DNA from: Cladocopium goreaui
Taxonomy: Eukaryota > Sar > Dinophyceae > Suessiales > Symbiodiniaceae
NCBI GenBank assembly: GCA_947184155.2
Contig: CAMXCT020006146.1
Span: 211,183-275,182, forward strand
Length of the DNA: 64,000 nt
Direction: 5' to 3'
Position numbers and translations under genes: made by a program. Positions 38,444-48,059 of the stretch are shown in pieces (the first letter of the stretch is position 1; each line of letters starts with the position of its first letter). The notes below the pieces were generated by a model, which did not search any database, was not told where the DNA came from, and worked only from the letters and a program-made list of their open reading frames with translations.

Positions 38444-39678
38444 GTTGTGGATCTTGTGATGTCACGTGCTTGAGCGCTTTGTCCAACCCCTCTGCAATCA
38501 GGAGCCCACCTGTTAGGTGAGCACAAACCAAAGCCATCAGTGATCTCTCTCTCCTCCCCAGACCATTCAACCATCATCGGTCTGCCCCAGTTAGAGTCTG
38601 AAACAGTGTGCTGGATGCCACTCGCGTTGGTAGGACCATTGGTCTGTGCAGCCGGTTTCTCAGCCACCATCTGTTTGGAACCATTTTCCGCATCAGGTTT
38701 GGGGGTATCTCCACCCTTGTCGACATCCATGGGCAGAGCAAGACTGCTTTGCCCACAACACAAGTGCTCACCTGAAACTGTAGTTGGAGGTGTCTGCCCA
38801 ACCACTTCCGTTATCTCGTGGGTGCCCCTTTTCCGAAGGACGGAGACCACGAGGTTGGCCAAATATTTGCACAAGCCAGGTGGATATGAAGCAGCGGGGC
38901 CGGTCACCCAGCGGCCCTGGGAGTCCTTGCCAATCAAACGCCTGATGTGGCGTGTGTGGGTGCATCTAGCGGGCAATGGCCCCACATATTTGCCTTGCTC
39001 GTCGAAGGCCGGCCATTTGGAAAATGTTGCTCTGATGCCCGGTATTGAAGAGAGAAACCTTGTAGGTTTGCTAGTATCGGCTCCAAAACCGCATTGGAAG
39101 ATTGCCCAGGTTGTTGCATTGGTTGTGATCTGCAAGTTGCGCATCTCGTCAAGCTGCCAGATGGATGCTGGTGCTTCGCCATTGACCGTGCCCAGGTCCT
39201 CCGGGTGCTCAATCAAAAAGAATGCCCCAACTTCTGATGCCAGGTGAGCAGCACGTATGGTTTGCGAAACAAAATAATTTGCCAAATCGACTTTCTTGCG
39301 CTGTGCTGAAGACAACCATGGAAAACCCCATGGCCATGACTTGTTGCGTTGTGGGCGAGGACCTGGATGAAGTTGCCACTGGAATCGAACTCGGGACCAT
39401 GTCCCACAAGGAGGTGACATAATCAGAACATCGTATTTGCCGTCTTTGATCTCTGCAAAAATCTCCTCCCAAAGCTGGTCACGACTGAGGTCGTCGGCCT
39501 CAGAGCGCTCAATGTCCACTTCGCGGACATGCAGGTCAAAATCCTGCACCTGGGAGTACTCATGCAAAAAGGAATTGATATCTGCACGACGTGGGCCCCT
39601 GCAAACAAGTAGAGAACATTCAAGGTCTGTTTGACAGGTCCATTGCCCTCTTTTGAAGCCCCACGTTCTGCTTGTCAC
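38398..39678 (-). CDS. Methyltransferase-like domain of a retroelement
   Basis: 426 codons; the start overlaps the end of Gag by 4 nt. Motifs in order: SLLVCRGPRRADINSFL (22-38, nucleotide-site-like), VREVDIER, YDVLIMSPPCGTWSRVR (82-98, PC motif with Cys91), FFLIEHPEDLG (153-163), CGFGADTSKPTRFLSS (196-211), CTHTRHIRRLIG (239-250) and ASYPPGLCKYLA (263-274). The order of PC, acidic-x-P, a phage-like KPT motif and a terminal YPP-LC recalls cytosine-C5 methyltransferases but lacks an exact ENV motif. The C-terminal third is a low-complexity linker. Activity is unproven. Confidence 0.75.
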   Translation of the reverse strand: MTSRTWGFKRGQWTCQTDLECSLLVCRGPRRADINSFLHEYSQVQDFDLHVREVDIERSEADDLSRDQLWEEIFAEIKDGKYDVLIMSPPCGTWSRVRFQWQLHPGPRPQRNKSWPWGFPWLSSAQRKKVDLANYFVSQTIRAAHLASEVGAFFLIEHPEDLGTVNGEAPASIWQLDEMRNLQITTNATTWAIFQCGFGADTSKPTRFLSSIPGIRATFSKWPAFDEQGKYVGPLPARCTHTRHIRRLIGKDSQGRWVTGPAASYPPGLCKYLANLVVSVLRKRGTHEITEVVGQTPPTTVSGEHLCCGQSSLALPMDVDKGGDTPKPDAENGSKQMVAEKPAAQTNGPTNASGIQHTVSDSNWGRPMMVEWSGEEREITDGFGLCSPNRWAPDCRGVGQSAQARDITRSTTCSDVLFMNRWEICA

Positions 39679-40964
39679 TCATCGCCAGCCTTGCCCTTGT
39701 CATCCCCTCCTTGTTGCGAAGGTTTGTTGTTGGAGTACTTGTGGTGTTCACGTGCGGAGTGTTTGGCATAGCATCCTTTCACCCTGCAAGCATGAACTCT
39801 TCCACACCGACCAGCGCACCCCTGGGCGTTGAACGCGAAGCATAACTCCCTGCCGTCCGGCGTGTGGGTTACCAGACTGCTGCCATTGAAATCCCTGGGG
39901 CCCTTGCCAAACTTGCCTTTGCCTTTGCCACCTTTGGTTGGAGCCCCTTTGAAGTTGGACTTCCCTTTGGAGCTCGTGCGCTGCCATTTGTTGGGCTGCG
40001 CTGATGGGCGCTGATTGTTCCAGCCAACGCCCAATGCAATCGGTGCAGTGAAGTGAGCCTCCTTGATCTCTGCGTCCCTGATGACGGCAGTCAACCCTTC
40101 TGCAATTGTATGTGTGCCCGCTTGAACAAGCTTGAAAACCTCTTTCCGCATTTTCTGCTCATAGCTCAGGATGACAGCCCAAGGCGGCTTCACTGCATGG
40201 GACTGGCCTTCAACGTTGAACTTCAGGCCCAACACTTTCTCACCAAGCAGGTATTCTGTGTATTTTGACCAATGCTGCAGCTCAAGACCATGCAACCACG
40301 TCTTGTTTCGGAACTTCGCTGACATGCAAAGCCAGCTGACTGCTTCCAACTTCAACGCCTTGCGAAGGGACTCTGTGTCCTTCGGAAGACGGCCCTTGGT
40401 CTTGACCTTTGTGACCCGGACATGGCCTGACGAATCAAGAGACGTCTGCAAGGCCGAAGAGCTGGTGTCGGCCCTGGATGAAATCTCATCAAGCCCCAAG
40501 GCTTGAGGCTCGTTCGCCTCGCACTCCTCAACCTTTAAAGCAAGGTATTCATTGCTAGGTATCTCAACGTCCTGCAATTTGCCCAAGACCACTTCAACCG
40601 CTTTGACCATTGCTTGACGCTCTGTCTGCTGTAAAACGCGGGGCATGCCCAGCACCTTTGTTTCAGCTTGAAGTTCTTGCTCCTTTGCTGTCATAGTGCG
40701 TGAGAGCTCCCACGCGGTCAACACTTTGGCCACGTTTGCCCTGGTCTCAGGACTTGCTATTGGATCAATACGGAAATCTGTGCGCAATGCCTCACGCACC
40801 TCAGCCTTTGTATCACACATTGAGCTGAAGACCTTCATAGTCTTGTAGTATTGGGCCAAAGTGTGTTGTGTGGTGAGGGACACATCAGCCTCTTGCCAAA
40901 TATATTGCAAATCCGAGCTGACATGCTCTGAAATGTATGCCCTCCGTGCAGCGTCGTCAACCAT
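39675..40964 (-). CDS. Gag with zinc finger
   Basis: Coding probably begins at the ATG at 40964 (MVDDAARRAYISEHV); the frame is open to 41069 but the extra residues read as hydrophobic leader sequence. About 429 codons. A helical N-terminal region (LQYIWQEADVSLTTQHTLAQ) is followed by KTKGRLPKDTESLRKALK, a basic GKSNFKGAPTKGGKGKGKFGKG tract and a Cys/His cluster CFAFNAQGCAGRCGRVHACRVKGC, similar to the Gag at 33.2 kb. It overlaps the methyltransferase frame by 4 nt. The frame is intact. Confidence 0.75.
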   Translation of the reverse strand: MVDDAARRAYISEHVSSDLQYIWQEADVSLTTQHTLAQYYKTMKVFSSMCDTKAEVREALRTDFRIDPIASPETRANVAKVLTAWELSRTMTAKEQELQAETKVLGMPRVLQQTERQAMVKAVEVVLGKLQDVEIPSNEYLALKVEECEANEPQALGLDEISSRADTSSSALQTSLDSSGHVRVTKVKTKGRLPKDTESLRKALKLEAVSWLCMSAKFRNKTWLHGLELQHWSKYTEYLLGEKVLGLKFNVEGQSHAVKPPWAVILSYEQKMRKEVFKLVQAGTHTIAEGLTAVIRDAEIKEAHFTAPIALGVGWNNQRPSAQPNKWQRTSSKGKSNFKGAPTKGGKGKGKFGKGPRDFNGSSLVTHTPDGRELCFAFNAQGCAGRCGRVHACRVKGCYAKHSAREHHKYSNNKPSQQGGDDKGKAGDE

Positions 40965-41864
40965 CGTTGGCAACGCGGATGACCAGGTGAGTGAATTGCA
41001 AACAAGAATGGAAATGAGATGAAAATGTAAAGAACAGTCAAGCAAACTCTCAATAAATTTAACGGACAACCACAGTCTAACGTTAAAAATTTTCTTGAAG
41101 CCCTCACTGCACCTAGAAGCCTGATCAAAACAGGTGTGCGCTGACTCTGAATCTGAACTGAAGTGGCTCCATGCCGCAACATTAAGTGAACTGCTGACTT
41201 CTGAAACAGCGAACTGAATTGCACAGAGCGTGCCAAGTTTTCAACTGAAAATCCCGACTGAACATTCCAAAACCTCACATGAAGGCCACTGAATCTCACT
41301 GCATTTTCTTTTGACACCTCCGCAGGGCTGAGTTGATGACCTCGCGGCCCACATCATTGTGTGCCCTGTGCACCCTAAAACTACCTGGCCTGTCACCGGC
41401 CGGGTACTGCACAGCCAACATGTTGAAACATATGAATATGAAATTAAGGACAAGACTGAAGACCCATGCCACACAACAACTCAGCTAAAAACAAAACAAC
41501 CTGACTGAATCACTCCGAGGCAGGTGCCAGCAATGCCGAAGGTTCAGGCCGCTTTGGCCGGTGAAAGCACCAGTGAATTAGCAGTGACACTGTATTGTTG
41601 ACATGTCGAAACTGCAGTGAGTTACAACAAAACAACTCGAAAAGAACTCATGACCCATCTCAACATCCTACACTCTGAAGGACTCACGCCGAGGCCAGCG
41701 CCAGCAATGTCCAGATTTCGGGCACGTTCATCCCGTGGATGCACTGGTGCGCAAACATCAATCTGAAACACCTGCAAAGGAAACATGGAAACATCACAGA
41801 ATAAACATGACCACAAGAAGCAAAAGGAAAGCCTGATTCAACTTGTTCTTTCAAAAACCTTTTC
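40965..41864. other. Leader / intergenic, no gene recognised
   Basis: Lies between Gag and the YR remnant. It contains CTGAA-rich words resembling the repeats at 35-36 kb but no clear copy of them. Confidence 0.45.
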
Positions 41865-42183
41865 CAAACCCTACAAATGGCAGCTGTCCATTTGCCCTGT
41901 TTTCTTGTGTTGTTTTTTGTTTAGTTGTTGTTGTGTTTTTGTGTGTGTTTTGCTTTTTGTGGTTTTTGTTTGTTTGCTTTCTTGTTGGTTTGTGCTCGCT
42001 CTCGGCAATTGGATAGTTTATGGACTATGTAAAGGTCCACACCTGCTCTCTTTTGTAGCCTTCTTTACTGACGGCTTTGCATGCATATCAATTCAATTTT
42101 CGGCAAGTTGAAGCTTGTGTAACGACCTGGCGAAAGCCTTGGAGGCGTTGGACGGAAAAAAATTGCAAACCCTACAAATGGCA
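41865..42183 (+). mobile_element. SINE-like retroposon copy 1 with 18-bp target duplications
   Basis: An insert (41883-42165, 283 bp) is flanked by perfect copies of CAAACCCTACAAATGGCA (41865-41882 and 42166-42183). It has a T/G-rich body, a GGACTATGTAAAGGTCC block and a 3' end AACGACCTGGCGAAAGCC...GCGTTGGACGG followed by an A run. It interrupts the 3' end of the YR gene. Poly(A) tail and long target duplications indicate LINE-mediated retroposition. Confidence 0.88.
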
Positions 42184-43963
42184 TTAAATTTGGTGCAAGT
42201 GACGGATTCGACGCTCTCAGTCTCCTGAAACCTGTCCTTCTCAAGATTGTGACGAAATAGGTCACGCCCTCATCAGGGTTGTCAGGAGGTAGTTGCTCTC
42301 CATCAGCCTGATGTTGCGGATTCTCGTCCTCTGACTCTTCCTCATCACCATGTCTGGTTATGTCTTCTGCCTTGAACAATGGCAGCATTTTGTGGCGGCG
42401 CCTGACCCACTGTCCACTCAAGTCAGACTTTGCCGCAAACTCACGCAAATTGTCCAAGAGCTCGTTCTCATCGTACGCGAAGCCCTCTCCACAGAGGGAC
42501 TGCAAGACTCGTTGGATCCTCTCAGTGATCTGACGCGATGTCAAAAAAAGGTATGCATTTGACCCGACACGCCATCTGCGAAGAAAATCTCTGTCATGCT
42601 TGTCAGATCCAATGAGGCAGGAAATGCCTGGCACTATGCCCTTTCCAGAACAGAGAGAGCTCAGCTGGGACAAGTTCCATGCTGGCGTTCACACGCTATC
42701 TGCCGTCCTCAAACTTCGGCGTACCAAGCATCTGAAGCACCATCCTAAAATAGTTGGCCAGCTGCGGTGGCTCCATCAACTTCTTTCTCATTGCGTGCCA
42801 GTCAGCTGTGGGTGCCGGCACCAAATAATCCCTGGGGAAAATTGCACTTTCATGCCTCAAAAGTTGTAACCCTTCTTCCATCCAGTCATGGCCAGTGAGT
42901 GTGATACTCCTATGGACAAAAGCATGGACCTGCCCATGGATCTTACCAGGCCCTGTGGTCTTGGTGTGCGACATGCTGACCGAGAAACCTCTCGGAGACA
43001 ACCGCATAGTTTCCGGCATCACACATTGAATATCATCCACTCGCATGCAGCTCCATATGGCGACCAAAATGGTCCATGCAATGACACGTGCACAGTAATC
43101 CCTCTGAACGTCCATGACAAACAACGCAAGCGCCAAAAGAATTGAGACAGTGTAAGGTGGTGCTGAACCACGTGGCTCAGCTCCTGACTCCAGCTCTGCA
43201 AATGAGCTTTCCACGTAGGGTCCATAAAGAGTTGATTGCACTCCGGAACTCTGCCACACCTCTCCAAAAGCACACGTGAAGCCTGTAGCTCAGTGTGTAT
43301 TGACAATGCGCATCCAAAATGTATGCACTCCTCAATGTAATTCACCAAATCTGCAACTGAACGTGGCCACAAGATCCCAGCATATGCTACAAGCCATTGC
43401 CTGTACTTACACCAGCTACGAACCCCATTTCTCAAGGTCTTACCTCTGCGGGCCCCAAAAATTCGCTTCCAAGCTTTGTTGGGGTCATAAAACTGCTGCA
43501 CCTGATAAACCACTGGCAATCCTGCTTCACTGATAATTGTTGCAAGTTCCATTGCAAACTTAGTCCTCAACGACCTCTCCAGCTCTGCTCTATTTGTAGG
43601 AGCAGTCTTACGTTGTTTTGAAACACGTTTCGCAACTTCTAAAGCATGCTTTGGATCGTCCTTGACCATAGACTCAAAAGCATCTGAGGCCTCCACAGGT
43701 GCATCTGCCCTCTTTGCAAACAAACTGCACTCAAGTTCAACTGCAACAGTGCGCCTCTAACGCTTGAAAACTAACTGTTGTGACACTGACCATTCCACCA
43801 AACGCGCTGCAGCTTCACCAGTCAAATGCTGAACATCAAAACCTGTTGAATCGGCTAACTGTCTGAAAACCTCTTGTGCCTCATGTTCAGTGTCAAATGC
43901 GTTTGCAAAGGATGATGCATCATCGGGTGCTCTGACACTTAGCATCATGGTACTTTGTGTCAA
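42166..43963 (-). pseudogene. Tyrosine recombinase, broken
   Basis: The N-terminal frame (43963-) has an in-frame TAG at 43757-43759 and continues in the same frame through RGKTLRNGVRSWCKYRQWLV, a core-binding-like helix bundle. Near 43,190 the frame changes to WSCMRVDDIQCVMPE (motif I Arg) and SHTKTTGPGK. Near 42,690 it changes again to GSDKHDRDFLRRWRVGSNAY (RRWR plus candidate Tyr nucleophile). The exact residue roles are inferred. The original C-terminus was split by SINE-like copy 1. It resembles the YR at 60-62 kb in general plan only. Confidence 0.62.
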
Positions 43964-44321
43964 CGTTTGACAATGATGGAATCATGGCCCATCCAACGCA
44001 CCAAGCATAAGCTCAGCTGGAATCATGACCGGCTTCAGATTGACCCCCGACAGTGCAATTACTGGAATCAAAAAGGAAATTAATAATAAGTCCGAGTGTG
44101 GTGCGCTTGCTTCGTCCTTTGGAATTCGGCGACTGATTTTTTTTGTAAGGTTTATTATTGTGAACATTATATTTACAGAAATTTCACTTGCCTTACTTCA
44201 CAACGATATGCCATATAAATTATCATATAATTGTATGGATATCAACGTGACAATGAAACTTCCACCACCGGTGTTGGATTGGTCTCAATTGATCCTGGTT
44301 TTGTGGAGAAATAATTTTATC
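43964..44321. other. No gene recognised
   Basis: AT-rich stretch with one 99-codon plus-strand frame lacking recognisable features. Confidence 0.45.
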
Positions 44322-44437
44322 TGAACTTTGTTTGTGGCAGGCCCAGTTCTGCGCAGGACCCCTTTCATTTGAACTTGGTTTGTGGCAGGCCCAGTTCTGC
44401 GGATTTTTTTGTTTGAACTTGGTTTGTGGCAGGCCCC
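44322..44437. repeat. Three direct repeats TGAACTTGGTTTGTGGCAGG
   Basis: TGAACTT(T/G)GTTTGTGGCAGG followed by CCCAGTTCTGCG occurs near 44322, 44370 and 44413 (units of about 43-49 bp), the last unit diverging after GGCCCC. Confidence 0.9.
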
Positions 44438-44725
44438 GTCAGCCTCCCCTTAACCTCCTCCAGCCCCCTCTATAAGCTCCCCCCCCTTAAGCCTTAAGCC
44501 CCTCACCCCCTTAAGCCCCCCCCCTTAAGCCCCCCTTAAGCCCCCCCCCTTTAAGCCTCCCCACCTTAAGCCCCCCCTTAAGCACCCCCTTAAAAGCCTC
44601 CCCTTAAGCCTTCCCCCCTTAAGCCCCCCCCTTAAGCCTTCGACCCTTAAGGCTTCGACCCTTCGATGGGGGGGGGCAAGCCCCTTCGTGACCCCTTAAG
44701 CCCCCCCTTAAGCCCCCCCTTGGAC
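44438..44725. repeat. C-rich CCCCTTAAG repeat tract
   Basis: Dozens of CCCCTTAAG-type units with C runs up to nine bases. The complementary strand has many G runs of four or more, compatible with G-quadruplex formation. The palindromic TTAA centre is constant. A minus-strand Arg/Gly-rich frame across it is an artefact. Confidence 0.92.
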
Positions 44726-44905
44726 GAAGGGGTCGGGCCCGCCCTCCGCGAGTCCGTGTATTCGTCGCCACGCGTTCATTTCTAGATGGACGCATTCTTA
44801 ATCTCAGGTAACGCATACCCGTTTCATAATCTCAGCCCTCCGGACTTGACTTAATGTTGCACTCTTCATTTTTTCTTTCCTTTGGCCGAGTGCCCGAAAG
44901 TCAAG
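44726..44905. other. Short spacer, no gene
   Basis: GC-rich then mixed sequence without a recognised feature. Confidence 0.45.
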
Positions 44906-45860
44906 TCAAGGAGGTTGACTCTGGCAACTTCTTCCGTCCCAGTGCATAGGACCGAAGCGTCTTCGCTTGCATCCCAACTGGTCCTCAGGCTCCTCTGGTC
45001 TTACCTCGATCCTTGAATCCATGCTGAACCCGCCAAAGTCGTCATTGGTGGCGTCCGCCTCCCTATTTTGTAGACGGGGCAACCAATCCAATCGGAGTTC
45101 CAGGTCTTTGCAGTGCAGCGTCCAAGCAAGCTGCACAGTGGCGGTCCAAGGTTGTCCGTCCCGGCCGAAAGAAAGAGCGCCAGGTTTTGGTGGAAACGCC
45201 CCAATCGAGGTCAGGGTCTCCAAGAGTTTAATCGTCCGGTAGGGTTCACCGGACTCGAATACCCAGGTGCATTGCTCCTGAGAGCCTTTGGATCAGACCT
45301 GGCATGGTCTCCTTCCACCACTTCGGCGACATCCTCACCTTTGTCCTTACAATGTCCGGGACCATCGTCGTCTTGAGGAAGGTCAATGTCATGATGACGG
45401 CCGCTGGAAGGTGTCGCAATGGTCTACGGCCGGTAACCTACGTGTAAAGCGGACCAAGCTTCAAAATGCGTGCCCACCTGGGCCTTTTCGGTCATGCCCA
45501 CCTCGCGGGCTCCCACATCCACTTGGAGCCCTGTCCACTCGGCACGCGCTCCAACTTGGAACTTTGTTGGATTTGTCCCTCGGCCACGCCACCGGCTCGT
45601 ACTTCCGCCTTCAAAAACTTCAGGCACCGGCATACCTTGGACATCCAAAGGAACCTCCTGAAAGAACCTGGCCCTGTGCCAATGCGCGCATATCGGATCC
45701 CTATAATCTTGACGTGCTCCCCAATGGCCGCCAACCAGAACGGCTGCCTCGCTTCTGTTCACCACAAAGTTTCCAACAGCACCAGACTTCCGCAGTTGAG
45801 CCATACCCTCCCTAGCCGCTTCAAGTACTCGAAAGGGTGGGCTGTCACACTTTAACAACT
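44906..45860 (-). pseudogene. RNase H remnant of a retroelement
   Basis: The frame 45223-44906 reads LETLTSIGAF, then PWTATVQLAWTLHCKDLELR and DWLPRLQNREADATNDDFGG, matching the C-terminal RNase H signature W-x-PR-x-QN-x-x-AD seen at 36.5 kb (WRPRDQNTLADD). Upstream, 45858-45424 is open but not clearly in register and is probably decayed RT/RNase H sequence. No flanking repeats were found. Confidence 0.62.
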
Positions 45861-46500
45861 GCTCCAGTGGTTTTCTGAAAGGGACATTGGATCAATGATG
45901 TTGGGTCCTGTAGTGTCCTGTGGCTGGAGCAATGGCTAAAGTCGGCCAAAGTAGTCACCTTTACAACGGTGGATTGATGACGATGATCCTCTTGAAAGTG
46001 TCTGAACAGTGAGAGGTACGTCGTAATCGTTTTTGCCCCTTCAGCATGATGCTTGGAAAAGCGCCTGTGAGAGAAATCTGAGGAGGCTCCGTTGTGTACA
46101 GTTCGCCAATATTATATCATAATGTGCCACTGATGATCGGTCCTCCCCCTGTGTCAATGTTGTTTCTCTTTGGCGACACGCAAATCTGGCCGGGGGATTT
46201 GCGTGTCGTCGGTGTTGGTGGTTTGTGGTTTTGTTGTTTGATGATTTGCCCTTTGTCTTGTGAAACCAAGGCGTTTCATGCTGAATTTCTAATTTGTTCA
46301 CTCGCTTACTGGGGGGGGTCCGGTGAAGGGTCCCAGTTTTTTGCTTGTTTTTGGCTACCAGAAGAAGAGTTATTGCGTTGTGCACATTTTTCCGCATTTT
46401 GAAACTTGTTCCTGTCACCGCCAGTGACAGGTACCACAAACGGTCAATAATTATCGACGTAATTGTCGTTCGGTGGGCAATAGCACAACATTGTACTCAT
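45861..46500. other. No gene recognised
   Basis: Frames of up to 132 codons overlap on both strands without recognisable motifs. Confidence 0.45.
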
Positions 46501-46539
46501 TGCTCTGCAGACTTTCTCAGCACAAGTAGTTGCACGCAG

Positions 46540-47311
46540 CGTAGGCCTTGTTGGCAGACGAGCTCAAAGATTTGAAGGAGCAGCGGATGTTTGTTTACCG
46601 CCATACCCATGACAGGGTTGATGCAATGCTATCACCCCTTCGTTCATTGCTCGACGTTGCTGAACTGGCCAGCCAATCACACTCCTTGTACTGTTGGTTT
46701 TTTGTTTGTTTTGGTGGCTTGTTTGTGTTTGTTTTTTGTTTTTGTGGGTTTTTTGTTTGTTGTTGTTTGTTTGTAGTTGCTTTGCTTGTGACGGCTGTTG
46801 GGACTATGTATCGGTCCATGCCAGTTCAACTTTTGAGGCTTTTTCCAATTGCCAACGTCAATGCTTTAATTAGTCAATTCATTCTTCTTGCAACATGCAA
46901 TTGAACGTGTTAAACGACCTGACGAAAGCCAAGAGACGTTGGACGGAAAAAAGATTTGAAGGAGCAGCAGAAGACTTTGCGCCAGGCATGCTTTGCCAAG
47001 CGCAAATTTGTTTCGCCGAGATCAGAGCATCCGGGTGGTGAGGCCATGAAGAAAAACAAGATGGACCGCCAAGCGGCAGACCGACGCAAAAGTCGGCTGC
47101 TCAAGGTGGGGTTGTGCTGATTCTGTTGGTGTGCAAGTGGCATATATGGAAGGCAGCTAAGCAGCTCTCCACTTCAGACTTGAAGCTGCTGGTTGCCGCT
47201 AAAGAGAAGGTGGAAGCAGAGGCGGCTGCTGCTGCTGCTGCTGCCCCTGCGGTTGCTCTTGCGGTAGCGGCTGAAGGCCGGTTCGCGTCTAGTGTTGTTG
47301 AGCTAAGGTGA
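46540..47311 (+). pseudogene. Possible host-like coding fragment split by a retroposon
   Basis: Before the retroposon the plus strand reads ELKDLKEQ; after it the same frame continues QKTLRQACFAKRKFVSP and KKNKMDRQAADRRKSRLLK. A 47-nt segment 47106-47152 (GTGGGG...GGAAG, GT-AG ends) then separates this from an in-frame continuation AAKQLSTSDLKLLVAAKEKV and a poly-Ala run. Removing the segment gives a continuous basic, probably coiled-coil N-terminal protein. Lys/Arg-rich leaders like this occur in dinoflagellate multicopy ORFs, but I cannot name the family. The intron is inferred from frame continuity only. Confidence 0.38.
46566..46968 (+). mobile_element. SINE-like retroposon copy 2 with 19-bp target duplications
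   Basis: Insert 46585-46949 (365 bp) between perfect copies of AAAGATTTGAAGGAGCAGC (46566-46584 and 46950-46968). It shares the T/G-rich body, GGACTATGTATCGGTCC and the terminal AACGACCTGACGAAAGCC...GACGTTGGACGGAAAA with copies 1 and 3, and has about 110 bp of extra 5' sequence, so the others may be 5'-truncated or have different heads. Confidence 0.88.
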
Positions 47312-48059
47312 AGATGTTATTTCAATTTTTTTGCCGGTTGGCCAGGATGAAGTCGCCTTCTGTGAGGGGTGGTAAGATTTTTCTTGCCCGCAAGCACGAA
47401 ACGTCGTAATTACAACGTTGCGTGGTGCGTTGCACAGCGCGTTGCACTGGAACTACGCAACGCAGACAAGGGCACAGATGTTCGGCCAAGGTTTTTGAAC
47501 ACTGCTCGTCTCAGAAGTGACAAGTTCTGTGCATTGCGCTGAAATTCAATATCTTTTTCTGCGGAGTTGGTTTTCATGACACGCATGGATGGGAAGTCAT
47601 AGAACTTTGTGAACGCCTTTTTCCTATGGAAAACCGTGCAGCAGCAATTCAAGGTAACCCACATGCAGCCTTCAAGACAGAAATTGTAGAATCTCTTTCA
47701 ACTGTAACTCCAGCAATCTTCACGCTCGACATGTTGGGTTGTATTGCAATGGTTTGAGGAATGTGCAAAATGAGTTGAACCCTCTTGCGCATCTGCTTGA
47801 ACTGGCACTTCAACAACCATGTGCTCTACGCTCGAAGTTGTACCAGTTGTCACATCTTGCACGCCACTTGAACCTGAAGAACCAGATGCAACGTCTGTTG
47901 TGTCTGTGGTAACCATGCCAAAGTCTGCAACACTCATGACGAGAATTGTCAACAACTTCGGTGAGTCAATCTGGAAGCAAACAGAAACTGTGGAATGGGA
48001 TTTTGGCAACATTGGACAAACAGGCAATCAATGCTGAGCGTGAACTTGCGTCGTGGCCT
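47312..48059. other. No gene recognised
   Basis: Short opposing frames. Part of it may be the upstream Gag region of the copia element that becomes recognisable from about 48,060, but no zinc knuckle or protease motif was found. Confidence 0.45.

Larger units (their letters stand above)
34914..43963 (-). mobile_element. Degraded YR / Gag / methyltransferase / RT-RNaseH locus
   Basis: On the minus strand the order is YR (43963-42166), Gag (40964-39675), methyltransferase-like (39678-38398), RT-RNaseH (38443-36503 through frameshifts) and two 352-bp direct repeats (36447-36096 and 35265-34914) separated by 830 bp. The end resembles the B1-A2-B2 terminus of PAT/Ngaro elements. Whether the YR belongs to the same element is uncertain: YR genes usually follow RT, and here it precedes Gag. 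No A1 copy of the 830-bp spacer could be found by eye. Confidence 0.6.

Noticed and set aside
44460-44720. Telomere-like repeat
   Set aside because: Unit CCCCTTAAG does not match the TTTAGGG/CCCTAAA type expected in algae and is irregular.
44619-44816. Arg/Gly-rich minus-strand ORF resembling an RGG protein
   Set aside because: Arises from the CCCCTTAAG tract; no conserved feature outside it.
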